From assembly GCF_014131695.1 (NCBI RefSeq), contig NZ_CP036346.1:1612001-1676000 (forward strand): a DNA stretch of 64,000 bases, in the 5' to 3' direction. Within the stretch, counting starts at the first letter, position 1, and each line of letters begins with the position of its first letter. The DNA comes from Thomasclavelia ramosa DSM 1402 (GTDB taxonomy: Bacteria > Bacillota_I > Bacilli_A > Erysipelotrichales > Coprobacillaceae). The notes beneath the pieces are model-generated. The model was not told the origin of the DNA and did no database searches. It was given only the letters and a program-made list of their open reading frames with translations. Shown here piece after piece: positions 54,174-63,477 of this stretch. A program made the translations under genes and the position numbers.

Positions 54174-55238
54174 ATGGAAATCAAAATTGAAAGAGCGAAA
54201 ACTCTAAAAGAAAAACCAAATCAAGATAATTTAGGTTTTGGAAATTATTTTACTGATCATATGTTTATGATGGACTATACAGAAGGAACAGGATGGCATG
54301 ATGCACGCATCGTTCCATACGCACCAATTCCAATGGATCCTGCTACAATGGTACTTCACTATGCCCAAGAGACTTTCGAAGGTTTAAAAGCATATCGTGA
54401 TCCTAACGGTAACATAACTTTATTCAGACCAGAAATGAATGCTCGAAGAATGATTAATTCAAATAGACGTATTTGCATGGCTGAATTACCTGAAGAAATG
54501 TTTGTAGAAGCGGTTGAAGCAATTGTTAAATATGAACAAGATTGGATTCCAACTGCAAAAGATACTTCTTTATATATTCGTCCATTCATGTTTGCAAGTG
54601 AAGCTGGTGTTGGGGTACATCCTGCTAAAACTTATACTTTTATTATCATTTTATCACCAGTTGGTAATTACTATCCTGAAGGTGTAAATCCTGTAAAAAT
54701 TTGGGTTGAAGATGAATATGTAAGAGCCGTTAAAGGTGGCACTGGATTCACTAAATGTGGTGGTAATTACGCTGCCAGTATTGCAGCTCAAGTAAAAGCA
54801 GAATCTCATGGTTATACTCAAGTTCTTTGGCTTGATGGTGTACATCGCAAATATGTCGAAGAAGTAGGAACAATGAATGTAATGTTTGTAATTGATGGTA
54901 AAGTTGTTACAGCACCTTTAGAAGGTTCAGTATTACCAGGAGTTACTCGTGATTCTATCATCCATATTCTTAAAGATTGGGGATATGAAGTCGAAGAACG
55001 TGAATTAAGTATCGATGAATTAATGGCAGCTGGTCGCAATGGTAAATTGACAGAGGCATTTGGAACTGGAACAGCAGCTGTAATTTCCCCTGTTGGTCAA
55101 CTTTATTATAAAGGTGAAGAAGTTATTATCAATGATTTTAAAACTGGTGACTTGACACAAAAATTATATGATACTTTAACCGGGATCCAGTGGGGTCGTT
55201 TAGAAGATAAATATGGTTGGGTTCGTCACATCAAATAA
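54174..55238 (+). CDS. ilvE: Branched-chain amino acid aminotransferase
   Basis: A 354-residue fold-type IV PLP enzyme of the eukaryote/Bacillus-like BCAT branch. The PLP lysine is in KGGTGFTKCGGNYAAS near residue 195; YAQETFEGLKAYR, LYIRPFMFAS and EVGTMNVMFV are typical, as is GTGTAAVISPVG. It converts leucine, isoleucine and valine to their keto acids and back. AAGGGGG precedes the ATG. It is monocistronic, away from other branched-chain genes. Confidence 0.96.
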   Translation: MEIKIERAKTLKEKPNQDNLGFGNYFTDHMFMMDYTEGTGWHDARIVPYAPIPMDPATMVLHYAQETFEGLKAYRDPNGNITLFRPEMNARRMINSNRRICMAELPEEMFVEAVEAIVKYEQDWIPTAKDTSLYIRPFMFASEAGVGVHPAKTYTFIIILSPVGNYYPEGVNPVKIWVEDEYVRAVKGGTGFTKCGGNYAASIAAQVKAESHGYTQVLWLDGVHRKYVEEVGTMNVMFVIDGKVVTAPLEGSVLPGVTRDSIIHILKDWGYEVEERELSIDELMAAGRNGKLTEAFGTGTAAVISPVGQLYYKGEEVIINDFKTGDLTQKLYDTLTGIQWGRLEDKYGWVRHIK

Positions 55239-55262
55239 AACTGGAGACACTCCAGTTTTTTC
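55237..55262 (+). terminator. ilvE terminator
   Basis: AAAACTGGAG and CTCCAGTTTT close a three-base loop and run into T residues. Confidence 0.85.
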
Positions 55263-55272
55263 TTATAAATAT

Positions 55273-55303
55273 AAAAATAAGAACATCGGTATGTTCTTAT
55301 TTT
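55273..55303 (-). terminator. Citrate synthase terminator
   Basis: AAAATAAGAACAT and its complement close a CGGT loop; T residues follow on the minus strand. It overlaps the citrate synthase stop. Confidence 0.8.
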
Positions 55304-56637
55304 CGTTTATTCATAGGTATATATTCATATGTTTCTCCAACATATTTAGCAGCGGGACGAATAATCCGTCCTGAATATAATTTATTTTCAATATTATGAG
55401 CTAACCATCCAACTGCTCGACCAACTACGAACATCAATGTATATAGTTCTGTTGGAATACACAACATATCATATATTAGTCCGCTATAAAAGTCGACATT
55501 CGCACAAACAGTAATTCCTTTACGATTTTTTATTGCCTGAATAGCAGCCTGTTCAAAACGATAATAGAAATCAAATTCTGCTTCTCGCCCCTTTTCAAGA
55601 GCTAGTTCGCTACATTGTTGTCTTAAAATAACACAACGCGGATCACTAACCGTGTATACAGCATGACCAATCCCATAAATCAATCCACTATTATCATTGT
55701 ATTGTTTATCTAAAATTCTTTCGACGATCTCATTAATTTGTTCATCACTTGCATCTAGACCAATTTCATTAATTATCAGTTTCATTTGATTCATTACAGC
55801 AAGATTTGCCCCACCATGCTTAGGACCTTTTAAAGAACCAATTGCCCCAGCAAAACTCGAATAAATATCTGTTCCGGTCGAACTTATTACAACATTAGTA
55901 AACGTTGAATTATTACCACCACCATGATCAGCATGCAGAACTAAGCACATATCGAGTACTTCAGCTTCTTTAGGTGTGAAGTGTTTATGGTCACGCAATA
56001 AATATAAGATATTCTCTGCAATTGATAGATCTGGCCTAATTTGGTGAATATATAAACTTTCTTTGTCAAAATAATGCACTTTACTACGATATGCATAACA
56101 AACAATTGAAGGAATTTTAGCAATTAGATTCAATCCTTTGTACATTGTTGATGAAGGACTAATATTATCTGGATCCTCATCATACGAATATAACATCAAA
56201 ACTTCCTGTTGTAATTTATTCATTAAATTTTTAGATGGAAACCCAAGAATTTTAGATTCCAAATAATGCGGTGGTAATTCATAACGCTCAGATAGCTCCT
56301 TTTTAAAATTTTCTAATTCCTCTTTGTTTGGCAAATAGCCAAACAAGATCAGAAAACAAGTCTCTTCAAATAAAAAGCGTTGATGCGGTTCGCGTTTATT
56401 GATAATGTCTGATACTGCGATTCCACGATAATAAAGCTCCCCATCACAGTCAACTTTCTTACCATCAATTTTTTTATACCCTACAACATCAGCAATCTTG
56501 GTTAAGCCTACTAATACCCCAGTACCATCCTCGTTCCGTAATCCTTTTTTTACATCAAATTTTGAATATAATTCATTATCTATCTTGTTATTACTTTCTT
56601 TTGCTTTTTCAATAAAACCATCAATAAATTGACTCAT
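55297..56637 (-). CDS. gltA: Citrate synthase
   Basis: A 446-residue citrate (or 2-methylcitrate) synthase. Active-site histidines are in LVLHADHGGGNNSTF near residue 240 and GIGHAVYTVSDPR near 312, with the aspartate in the region NVDFYSG near 378; GPKHGGAN is also present. It condenses acetyl-CoA and oxaloacetate. Length is above the ~370 of B. subtilis CitZ and fits the longer anaerobe type. No aconitase or isocitrate dehydrogenase is adjacent. Two identical palindromes overlap its promoter. Confidence 0.94.
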   Translation of the reverse strand: MSQFIDGFIEKAKESNNKIDNELYSKFDVKKGLRNEDGTGVLVGLTKIADVVGYKKIDGKKVDCDGELYYRGIAVSDIINKREPHQRFLFEETCFLILFGYLPNKEELENFKKELSERYELPPHYLESKILGFPSKNLMNKLQQEVLMLYSYDEDPDNISPSSTMYKGLNLIAKIPSIVCYAYRSKVHYFDKESLYIHQIRPDLSIAENILYLLRDHKHFTPKEAEVLDMCLVLHADHGGGNNSTFTNVVISSTGTDIYSSFAGAIGSLKGPKHGGANLAVMNQMKLIINEIGLDASDEQINEIVERILDKQYNDNSGLIYGIGHAVYTVSDPRCVILRQQCSELALEKGREAEFDFYYRFEQAAIQAIKNRKGITVCANVDFYSGLIYDMLCIPTELYTLMFVVGRAVGWLAHNIENKLYSGRIIRPAAKYVGETYEYIPMNKRK

Positions 56638-56667
56638 ATAAGCACCCCCATAAATTTAAGTAGTTTT

Positions 56668-56723
56668 ATTATAACACTTCTTCTTTTGATTGTATACAAT
56701 CTTTGTGACAAATTGTATACAAT
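56668..56723 (-). promoter_or_regulatory. Citrate synthase promoter with paired ATTGTATACAAT operators
   Basis: On the minus strand TATAAT (56668-56673) and a -35 at 56691-56696 lie 17 bases apart. Two perfect ATTGTATACAAT palindromes, 56689-56700 and 56712-56723, are 23 bases centre to centre; the first covers the -35. The half-site GTATAC suits a GntR/FadR-type repressor, but the regulator is not in the window. Confidence 0.6.
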
Positions 56724-56770
56724 AACAAGTTGTCCAATTAACTTTAGAATCATTTAATATATTCTTAAGT

Positions 56771-56829
56771 AAAATTAATGAGATGATTAATTTTAACTTA
56801 TTGTTTAATCATTATAATTAAGTTAAAAT
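56771..56829 (+). promoter_or_regulatory. Promoter and inverted repeat before the second P-type ATPase
   Basis: TTGTTT (56801-56806), 17 bases, TAAAAT (56824-56829). Upstream, AAAATTAAT (56771-56779) and ATTAATTTT (56786-56794) form a nine-base inverted repeat with a six-base centre, a possible operator. Confidence 0.5.
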
Positions 56830-56849
56830 ATTCTAAAGAGGAGAATTAT

Positions 56850-59213
56850 ATGAAAATAAATAATCAAGATTATCATGGTTTATCAACCGCTGAAGTTAAT
56901 CAGCGTATAAGTAATGGTAAAATCAACACGGTCGATAATAAAATCACTAAATCTTATAAACAGATTTTTTTAAATAATACAATTACTTTTTTTAATATTT
57001 TAAATGCTGCTTTACTCGGCTTAGTACTTTTTGTTGGTTCATATAAAAATACACTATTTATTTTAGTAATTATTATTAATACGATCGCTGGAATATATCA
57101 AGAGATTAAAGCGAAAAGAACGTTAGATCGCCTATCTATTCTTACTACCTCACACGTTGAAGTTATTCGTGATGATGAATTAAAAGAAATTGATATTGAT
57201 CAGATCGTTCTGGATGATTATATTGTCTTAACTACAGGAGCCCAGATTCCAACTGATAGTATTTTAATTGATGGGCATATGGAGACTAATGAATCACTGC
57301 TCACTGGTGAATCAGATCCTGTTTTAAAACAAAATGGCGATACTTTGTATTCCGGTAGCTTTATTACCTCTGGTAAAGGAATTTGTAAAGTTATTCACGT
57401 TGGGGATGATAACTATATGAATCAGATTACACAGGAAGCAAAACGTTTAAAGAAACATAATTCTGAATTAAATCGTTGTTTAAATAAAATTTTAAAATAT
57501 GTAAGCATCGTTATTTTACCGATTGGCGGTCTATTATTTTTAAAGCAATTTTTTTATGGAAATCAAACATTTAACAGCTCAATCGTTAGTACCGTTGCTG
57601 CTATACTAGGAATGATTCCAGAAGGTTTAGTGCTGCTTACAAGTGTTGCTTTGACCTTAAGTGTTTTACGATTAGCAAAACAGAATACTTTAGTTCAGGA
57701 ATTATTTTGCATTGAAACTTTGGCACGTGTTGATGTCTTATGCTTAGATAAAACCGGGACTATTACTGAAGGAACAATGAAAGTTGAATTTGATGTTAAA
57801 ATGAGCAATGTTGATATTAGTGAAATCGTTGGAAACTTAATGCATTCTCTAACAGATGTTAATGTCACTGCTCAAGCATTAAAAGAGCATTATCAAACAA
57901 AAACTAATTTTAATCCATATTTTGTTATCCCTTTTAGTTCTGATCGAAAATATAGTGGTACCTCCTATTTTAATCGTGGTACATATTATATTGGAGCTTA
58001 TCAGTTTTTATTTCCAAAGGGAAATGAAGAATTGGAAGAAAAATGTGTTGACTATGCTAGTGAAGGCTATCGTATTTTAGTTTTGGCACATACTGATGAA
58101 GTAATGAGTAATGAAGCTTTGCCTGTCGATTTAGAGCCTTTAGGTATTATTGTGTTAAGTGATGTAATTAGGAAAGACGCTAAAGAAACATTAGCTTATT
58201 TTAACGAGCAAGGTGTTGATTTAAAGGTTATTTCTGGTGATGATCCGATTACAGTTTCATCTATCGCGAAACGAGCTGGATTGAATAATGCCCACCATTA
58301 TGTTGATGCAACTACCCTTTCAACTTCTGAAGAAATAGCAGAAGCTTTAAATAAATATTCGGTCTTTGGGAGAGTCACTCCGCAACAAAAAAAGGCTATG
58401 GTCGTTGCCTTAAAACAACAGGGTCACACTGTTGCAATGACTGGAGATGGAATCAATGATGTTCTAGCTTTTAAAGAGGCAGATTGCTCTATTGCAATGG
58501 CATCAGGAAGTGATGCAGCTAAAAATGCAGCAAATCTAGTTTTGCTTGATAACAATTTTGATGCAATGCCTCATATCGTTGATGAAGGACGGCGTGTTAT
58601 TAATAATATTACGATGTCAGCATCTATGTTTTTGATTAAAACTATATTTTCTGCTCTCATAGCTATTTCAACTATCTTTTTTGGTCAAGCCTACCCTTTT
58701 GAGCCAATACAATTATCACTTATCAGCGCATGTGGTGTAGGAATACCAACTTTCTTCTTGACATATGAAGCTAACTTTGCACGAGTTGAAGGAAATTTTT
58801 TAGAAACCGTTTTAGAAAAGTCTTTCCCTTCTGCTTTTACAATTGCCATAGGAGCTACTTTAATTACAAATATTGGTCTTGCTTTGAATTATGATCCTAA
58901 CATGCTTTCAACTGTCTGTGTTTTATTTACAGGATGGAATTATACAATAGCTCTTTTAAAGATATATAGACCACTAACTAAATATCGCAAGTTTATTATT
59001 TATTCAACTCAATTTTGTTACTATATTTCAATGATGATCGGGCAGTCAATTTTAGAATTAACAGGCGTTTCATTTAACTGGCTAATGATACTATTAGGAT
59101 TAATTGCGTTTTCATCAATTATTGTTGACTTGTCTGCTGAACTATTTAAATATATAAAAATATTTAAAGAATTTCTTGAAAAACGTCGAAAAAAGAGATT
59201 GTCAAAAGGTTAA
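56850..59213 (+). CDS. Cation-transporting P-type ATPase, CtpE-like
   Basis: A 787-residue P-type ATPase without metal-binding HMA domains. LTGES near residue 148, IPEGLVLLTSVAL near 262 in membrane helix 4, DKTGTITEG near 305 and MTGDGINDVLAFKEAD near 532 are present. About ten membrane helices are predicted. The PEGL motif and length fit the CtpE-type (calcium-related) group of actinobacteria and Firmicutes; ion specificity is not certain. AGAGGAG precedes ATG; it has its own promoter and terminator. Confidence 0.92.
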   Translation: MKINNQDYHGLSTAEVNQRISNGKINTVDNKITKSYKQIFLNNTITFFNILNAALLGLVLFVGSYKNTLFILVIIINTIAGIYQEIKAKRTLDRLSILTTSHVEVIRDDELKEIDIDQIVLDDYIVLTTGAQIPTDSILIDGHMETNESLLTGESDPVLKQNGDTLYSGSFITSGKGICKVIHVGDDNYMNQITQEAKRLKKHNSELNRCLNKILKYVSIVILPIGGLLFLKQFFYGNQTFNSSIVSTVAAILGMIPEGLVLLTSVALTLSVLRLAKQNTLVQELFCIETLARVDVLCLDKTGTITEGTMKVEFDVKMSNVDISEIVGNLMHSLTDVNVTAQALKEHYQTKTNFNPYFVIPFSSDRKYSGTSYFNRGTYYIGAYQFLFPKGNEELEEKCVDYASEGYRILVLAHTDEVMSNEALPVDLEPLGIIVLSDVIRKDAKETLAYFNEQGVDLKVISGDDPITVSSIAKRAGLNNAHHYVDATTLSTSEEIAEALNKYSVFGRVTPQQKKAMVVALKQQGHTVAMTGDGINDVLAFKEADCSIAMASGSDAAKNAANLVLLDNNFDAMPHIVDEGRRVINNITMSASMFLIKTIFSALIAISTIFFGQAYPFEPIQLSLISACGVGIPTFFLTYEANFARVEGNFLETVLEKSFPSAFTIAIGATLITNIGLALNYDPNMLSTVCVLFTGWNYTIALLKIYRPLTKYRKFIIYSTQFCYYISMMIGQSILELTGVSFNWLMILLGLIAFSSIIVDLSAELFKYIKIFKEFLEKRRKKRLSKG

Positions 59214-59233
59214 GGATTTTCCTTAGCCTTTAT
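59205..59233 (+). terminator. Terminator after P-type ATPase
   Basis: AAAGGTTAAGGA pairs over twelve positions (one G-T) with TCCTTAGCCTTT around a three-base loop. The T tail is weak. Confidence 0.65.
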
Positions 59234-59288
59234 TGTTGCCAAAATAACATAAATATTGATAGAATAGAATAAAGGAAGAAGGTATATT

Positions 59289-60602
59289 ATGTATAATAAA
59301 ATAAAATTATTGGCACAACAATACCACCAAGAAACAATTCAAACTCGACGTGATTTTCATAAATATGCTGAGCGCGGCTGGTTAGAAATGCGAACTGCTT
59401 CACTAGTAGCCCGTAGACTTGATAGTTTAGGGTACCAAGTCTCAGTTGGCAAGGAAGTTATGCGTGAAGAGTTCCGGATGGGATTACCAAGTAAACGCCT
59501 ATTAACTTTAAATTACAATCGTGCCCTCCTTCAAGGAGCCGACCCCTATTACATAGAAAAAGTAAAGAATGGTTTTACCGGGGTCGTTGGAGTAATGCAC
59601 AACGGAATTGGACCTGTTGTAGCAATTCGTTTTGATATAGATGCTCTTAGCATTACTGAAGATGATTCAGCAGATCATAATCCTGGTAAAAATGGCTTTA
59701 TTTCTTGTAATCCTGGTGCTATGCATGCTTGTGGTCATGACGGTCATACTGCCATGGGATTAACTGTGGCCAAAATACTAGCACAAATAAAGGAACAACT
59801 ACATGGAACAATCAAATTAATTTTTCAGCCTGCTGAAGAAGGTGTACGTGGCGCTAAAAGTATTGCTTTAAGCGGAATTCTTGATGACGTTGATTATATT
59901 TTTGCGGGTCATATTTGGCAGCAGGTCGAAGGGGAAGATTATGATATTTATTTGGGAATGAACGAAACATTTGCAACAACAAAACTTGATGTAACCTATC
60001 ATGGTGTTTCTTCTCATGCTGCAGGAATGCCACAATTCGGCAAAAACGCCTTATTATCTGCTGCTTCATGTATCCTAAATCTTCATTCAATTCCACGTAA
60101 TAGTGATGGTTGTACCCGTATCAATGTTGGTACAATTAGAGCAGGAACAGGAAGAAATGTAGTCCCAGAAACAGCTAAATTAGAAATCGAAGTACGTGGC
60201 GCCACTACAGAATTGAATAATTATATGGAAGTTTATGCTCGGGATGTTATTAGAGGAGCAGCATTAATGCACGATACCATTGTAGAGATAAACGAGATGG
60301 GAAAAGCTTATTCGCTTGACTGTGATAAAAAAATGATGGATTTAATTCGCCATATTTGTATCGATCATTTAGGTGATATTAAAGTTGCCAAAGAGGATTT
60401 AAGCCCGCTAGACGGTAGTGATGATTTTTCCTATATGATTGCCACTGTCCAAGCACATGGCGGAATAGGCACTTATATGAAATTGACAACTGATCTAGTC
60501 GCTTCACCTCATAACTGTACATATGACTTTAATGAAGATGTTTTGTTAACAGGAACAACTGTCTATAGTAGCATTGCCTACTATTTATTAAATCAAGATT
60601 AA
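59289..60602 (+). CDS. abgA: M20 amidohydrolase, AbgA-like
   Basis: A 437-residue M20 metallopeptidase closely patterned on AbgA, the A subunit of p-aminobenzoyl-glutamate hydrolase: RRDFHKYAERGWLEMRTA, FRMGLPSK, IRFDIDAL, MHACGHDGHTAMGL and FQPAEEGVRGAKS. Metal ligands in the CGHDGH and EE regions are intact. In E. coli AbgA works with AbgB to recycle folate breakdown products; no AbgB or AbgT is seen here. AAGGAAGAAG precedes the ATG. It is monocistronic. Confidence 0.9.
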   Translation: MYNKIKLLAQQYHQETIQTRRDFHKYAERGWLEMRTASLVARRLDSLGYQVSVGKEVMREEFRMGLPSKRLLTLNYNRALLQGADPYYIEKVKNGFTGVVGVMHNGIGPVVAIRFDIDALSITEDDSADHNPGKNGFISCNPGAMHACGHDGHTAMGLTVAKILAQIKEQLHGTIKLIFQPAEEGVRGAKSIALSGILDDVDYIFAGHIWQQVEGEDYDIYLGMNETFATTKLDVTYHGVSSHAAGMPQFGKNALLSAASCILNLHSIPRNSDGCTRINVGTIRAGTGRNVVPETAKLEIEVRGATTELNNYMEVYARDVIRGAALMHDTIVEINEMGKAYSLDCDKKMMDLIRHICIDHLGDIKVAKEDLSPLDGSDDFSYMIATVQAHGGIGTYMKLTTDLVASPHNCTYDFNEDVLLTGTTVYSSIAYYLLNQD

Positions 60603-60607
60603 TATTT

Positions 60608-60637
60608 GTGATAGAATCAAGATTCTATCACTTTTTA
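60608..60637 (+). terminator. Terminator after abgA-like gene
   Basis: GTGATAGAATC and GATTCTATCAC flank AA and are followed by TTTTT. Confidence 0.85.
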
Positions 60638-60643
60638 AATTAA

Positions 60644-60667
60644 AAAAGAGCACAATTTGTGCCCTTA
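60644..60667 (-). terminator. Terminator after lipoprotein gene
   Basis: On the minus strand GGGCACAA pairs with TTGTGCTC (one G-T) and is followed by TTTTTT. Confidence 0.75.
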
Positions 60668-61183
60668 TTTAAAGAAATCCATAAATTTATCAACTGCAGT
60701 ATCCACACCACTATCAAGATCGGTTTTAAATTGATCAAATCGAACTTTAGCATCAGCTATAATGTCATCAACTTCTCCATCTTTAGCATTATAAACTTTT
60801 GCAGCGTATTCTTTTGTGCTGATCCCTAAATCTCTAATTGAATTATCATCGTCAACTTCTCCCTTATCTGCAGCCATTTCTAAATAACTACCATGTTCGT
60901 AAAGCTTTTTCGCAACCTCTTTGTCTTTAACATCATCGATATTATCGCGAATATAATTTACTGCTTCATTTACATCATCACGATTAACTTTATAGTCACT
61001 ACTAAATTTATTTTTAACTCTACTATCAATTCCCTCTAATCCATTATCCTCATCTGATTCATTAGTGGTAGTATTGTTATTACTATCTTTGTTAGTATCA
61101 TCATTGTTTGAACATCCAACAATCGAAAAACTCATTGCAAATAATAACAATAAACAGCATATTGATTTTAAAATACGTTTCAT
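60665..61183 (-). CDS. Small acidic lipoprotein of unknown function
   Basis: A 172-residue predicted lipoprotein. The signal peptide (KRILKSICCLLLLFAMSFSIVGCSNND) ends in lipobox SIVGC with the lipid cysteine near residue 24. A Asn/Thr/Ser/Asp-rich spacer (residues 25-47) leads to a helical, acidic domain with two similar segments (VNEAVNYIRDNIDDVKDKE and VDDIIADAKVRFDQFKTDLD). I recognise no family. It lies between abgA and the GAF reductase and is monocistronic. Confidence 0.8.
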   Translation of the reverse strand: MKRILKSICCLLLLFAMSFSIVGCSNNDDTNKDSNNNTTTNESDEDNGLEGIDSRVKNKFSSDYKVNRDDVNEAVNYIRDNIDDVKDKEVAKKLYEHGSYLEMAADKGEVDDDNSIRDLGISTKEYAAKVYNAKDGEVDDIIADAKVRFDQFKTDLDSGVDTAVDKFMDFFK

Positions 61184-61282
61184 ATCTATTCTCCTTTAAC
61201 TTATCTATCTATATTTTTCACCAAAATTATTTTTTTAAACAAAATATCATAAAAATCATGTATAATGAATTTGGTGATTTTT

Positions 61283-61738
61283 ATGAAAGAACAACAATTA
61301 GATGCATTACTAGAAAATATTAATTATGAAATAAGTTTATTATCCAATGCAAGTGCCTTTATCAAACAAGTCTTTTCTGATATATCTTGGGTTGGTTTTT
61401 ACCTTTGCCAAGATAATCAGCTGATCTTAGGTCCATTCCAAGGAAAAACAGCTTGTACACTCATCCCCTTTAACAAAGGTGTATGCGGTGCCTGTGCAAC
61501 AAATCTTAAAACTTACTGTGTTCCTGATGTTCATCAGTTTCCTAGTCATATTGCTTGTGATAGCGCAACAAACAGTGAACTTGTTATCCCGTTGATTATA
61601 GATAATAGCTTGTATGGCGTTCTAGATTTAGATTCTCGTTGTTTTGCACGGTTTCAACCTGATGACCAGGAAGAGCTAGAAAAATTAGCACTCATAATTA
61701 TTAAACATTTAAAACGAATAAAGGAAGAAACAAAATAG
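61283..61738 (+). CDS. msrC: Free methionine-R-sulfoxide reductase
   Basis: A 151-residue GAF-domain enzyme of the fRMsr (YtsP/YebR) family that reduces free methionine-(R)-sulfoxide. DISWVGFYL, LGPFQGKTACTLIPFNKGVCGACA and SHIACDSATNSELVIPL supply the three conserved cysteines. ATG 61283 is chosen (GGTG upstream); a start at 61265 adds six residues. It protects against oxidation, as rubrerythrin and DJ-1 elsewhere here. Confidence 0.94.
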   Translation: MKEQQLDALLENINYEISLLSNASAFIKQVFSDISWVGFYLCQDNQLILGPFQGKTACTLIPFNKGVCGACATNLKTYCVPDVHQFPSHIACDSATNSELVIPLIIDNSLYGVLDLDSRCFARFQPDDQEELEKLALIIIKHLKRIKEETK

Positions 61739-61750
61739 TTTCTTCCTTTT
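61721..61750. terminator. Bidirectional terminator
   Basis: AAAGGAAGAAAC and GTTTCTTCCTTT form a stem at the meeting of the convergent msrC and zinc-ribbon genes. Confidence 0.75.
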
Positions 61751-62120
61751 AACTTTTTTTATCAAATTTTTGTTTACATTTAGGACAAGTAATTGTAATT
61801 TGTCCCCGACCACGTGGCACTCTAACAGTTTGCTTGCAGTTAGGACATAGAAAATATTTATGCATTTTATCATTTTTATTACTTTTAATAATATTAATTC
61901 TTTTTTTGACAGGCTGGATTAAAGATAAAAATTTATCATTTTCAGCTCGCCTTTTATAAATATTACGAGAATAGGTCCTAAAAATATTAATAATTAAAAT
62001 TATCCAAATAATTGTTGCAAGATATGGATTGCGAATTACAAAAAGATTTAAAATTAATAAAATTAATGCAAATATTAATAAAAAATTGTTTAGTTGATCC
62101 GATCCATAACGACCTGACAT
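61749..62120 (-). CDS. Small membrane protein with C-terminal zinc ribbon
   Basis: A 123-residue protein with two hydrophobic segments near residues 11-47 (FLLIFALILLILNLFVI and IIWIILIINIF), a basic linker and a C-terminal zinc ribbon, CPNCKQTVRVPRGRG...CPKCKQKF (two CxxC pairs). The family is common and unassigned in Firmicutes. It starts at ATG 62120 and is transcribed toward msrC. A long inverted repeat lies between it and the DUF2974 gene. Confidence 0.85.
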   Translation of the reverse strand: MSGRYGSDQLNNFLLIFALILLILNLFVIRNPYLATIIWIILIINIFRTYSRNIYKRRAENDKFLSLIQPVKKRINIIKSNKNDKMHKYFLCPNCKQTVRVPRGRGQITITCPKCKQKFDKKS

Positions 62121-62164
62121 AAAGCGATACAGCGCATTTTGAAACTTATTCGTGTTAACCCTCT

Positions 62165-62195
62165 TTTCAAATTATACATTAAGTATAATTTGAAA
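62165..62195. repeat. 13-base perfect inverted repeat
   Basis: TTTCAAATTATAC and GTATAATTTGAAA flank ATTAA between two minus-strand genes. Neither strand has a T-run after it, so it is either a poor terminator or an operator; a TATAAT (minus) lies in its arm. Confidence 0.6.
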
Positions 62196-62206
62196 TTATT
62201 AAATCT

Positions 62207-63430
62207 TTATGAATTATTTTCATTAGTATCTTTTTTCTTATGTTCTTTACGACTACAATCGTATGTCTCTACAATTAACGTTTTAAAAAATTGAATTAAT
62301 GCATTTCTTGTATCGCTGTTCATATTTTTGATTTCTTTAATAGCCGTAATTAGATGTGATAATGATTTTTCTGAAAAATCATTAATTTTTTCAATTTTAG
62401 CTGCTTCTAAAATTGAAAATACTGCAGTAACTGCATCCTTTCGTGTTTTACTGTCGACTTTACTTAGCCATGATTTAAAAGCTGCATCCATAGTTTGGCT
62501 GTCCTTACTCATTTCAGTAGCACAAACAAATTGTGTTCCTTCTACTGACCAGCTAAAGCCACTATGTTGCATTAAACCTTTAGCGCTACTTTTAACTACT
62601 ATTTTTTCTTCAAGATTCTCAAGCATTATCCCGAATACGGAACTTTCTGGAATGAATTTTTTTATCCTAGTAGAAATATTGCGGTAATTATCTGTATTTA
62701 GCATTTTTTGATTAAAACCAGGGCCGTCATTATTATAAATCTCAATAATTCGTTTAGATATTTTAGAATTCACACAACTAGATGCATAAACTGCTAAATT
62801 TCCTCCTTTTGAATGACCACCAACACGAATTTTAACACCAGATATCTTTTGGGTGATATATATCCTAAAAATTTGATACCACTTCATTTTATAATCACAA
62901 TGGCATAAAAGATAAAAAAGTGATTTAGAAAAATCGATTTCAGCAATTTTAGCCAAATACTCAACTGCTCTTTGCTGAGAAGCAACTGGAAATTGATAAG
63001 TCATTTGAAAATCCTCACGCCAGCCTAAAATTGTATCATCAGTGCCACGAAAAGCAACATAAATACTACTATCTTCTAATTGAAAAGTAATTGCTGCAAA
63101 TTGTTTTATACTTTGATAGTCCAGTTCATTAATATAATTAGATAGCAGAATATTTTGATAACGCGGACATTTAGCTAATTCTTGTAATAATGTAATTGAT
63201 TCCTTAGTGAAAGATATCTCATCTAGTAATTCTTCAATATTATTTACTTGACTAAAATTATTAGCAACATCTTTTAAACAATAACTTTGTTCATTGGGAA
63301 ATGTGGGAACTATTTTATCAAAATCAACATAAACTAATTCACTTAAAATCAAGCCATCAATATCATTAAATGGATCTATTCTCATTGACAGATCACCTCG
63401 CCATTTTAAATAATCATATATATTGGACAT
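62207..63430 (-). CDS. DUF2974 (Mbeg1-like) alpha/beta hydrolase
   Basis: A 407-residue lipase-like protein. NDIDGLILSELVYVDFDKIVP at the N-terminus and IYVAFRGTDDTILGWREDFQMTY near residue 125 are DUF2974 signatures, and the nucleophile serine is in VGGHSKGGNLAVYAS near 205 (GxSxGG). The C-terminal ~130 residues are helical. It is predicted to be an esterase or lipase in the cytosol; substrate unknown. The start may be at ATG 63430 with GGGGG upstream. Its promoter overlaps a divergent one. Confidence 0.9.
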   Translation of the reverse strand: MSNIYDYLKWRGDLSMRIDPFNDIDGLILSELVYVDFDKIVPTFPNEQSYCLKDVANNFSQVNNIEELLDEISFTKESITLLQELAKCPRYQNILLSNYINELDYQSIKQFAAITFQLEDSSIYVAFRGTDDTILGWREDFQMTYQFPVASQQRAVEYLAKIAEIDFSKSLFYLLCHCDYKMKWYQIFRIYITQKISGVKIRVGGHSKGGNLAVYASSCVNSKISKRIIEIYNNDGPGFNQKMLNTDNYRNISTRIKKFIPESSVFGIMLENLEEKIVVKSSAKGLMQHSGFSWSVEGTQFVCATEMSKDSQTMDAAFKSWLSKVDSKTRKDAVTAVFSILEAAKIEKINDFSEKSLSHLITAIKEIKNMNSDTRNALIQFFKTLIVETYDCSRKEHKKKDTNENNS

Positions 63431-63477
63431 TTTTGTTCCCCCTTTCCTTTTTTGGCATTATACCATATTAAAAAAAA

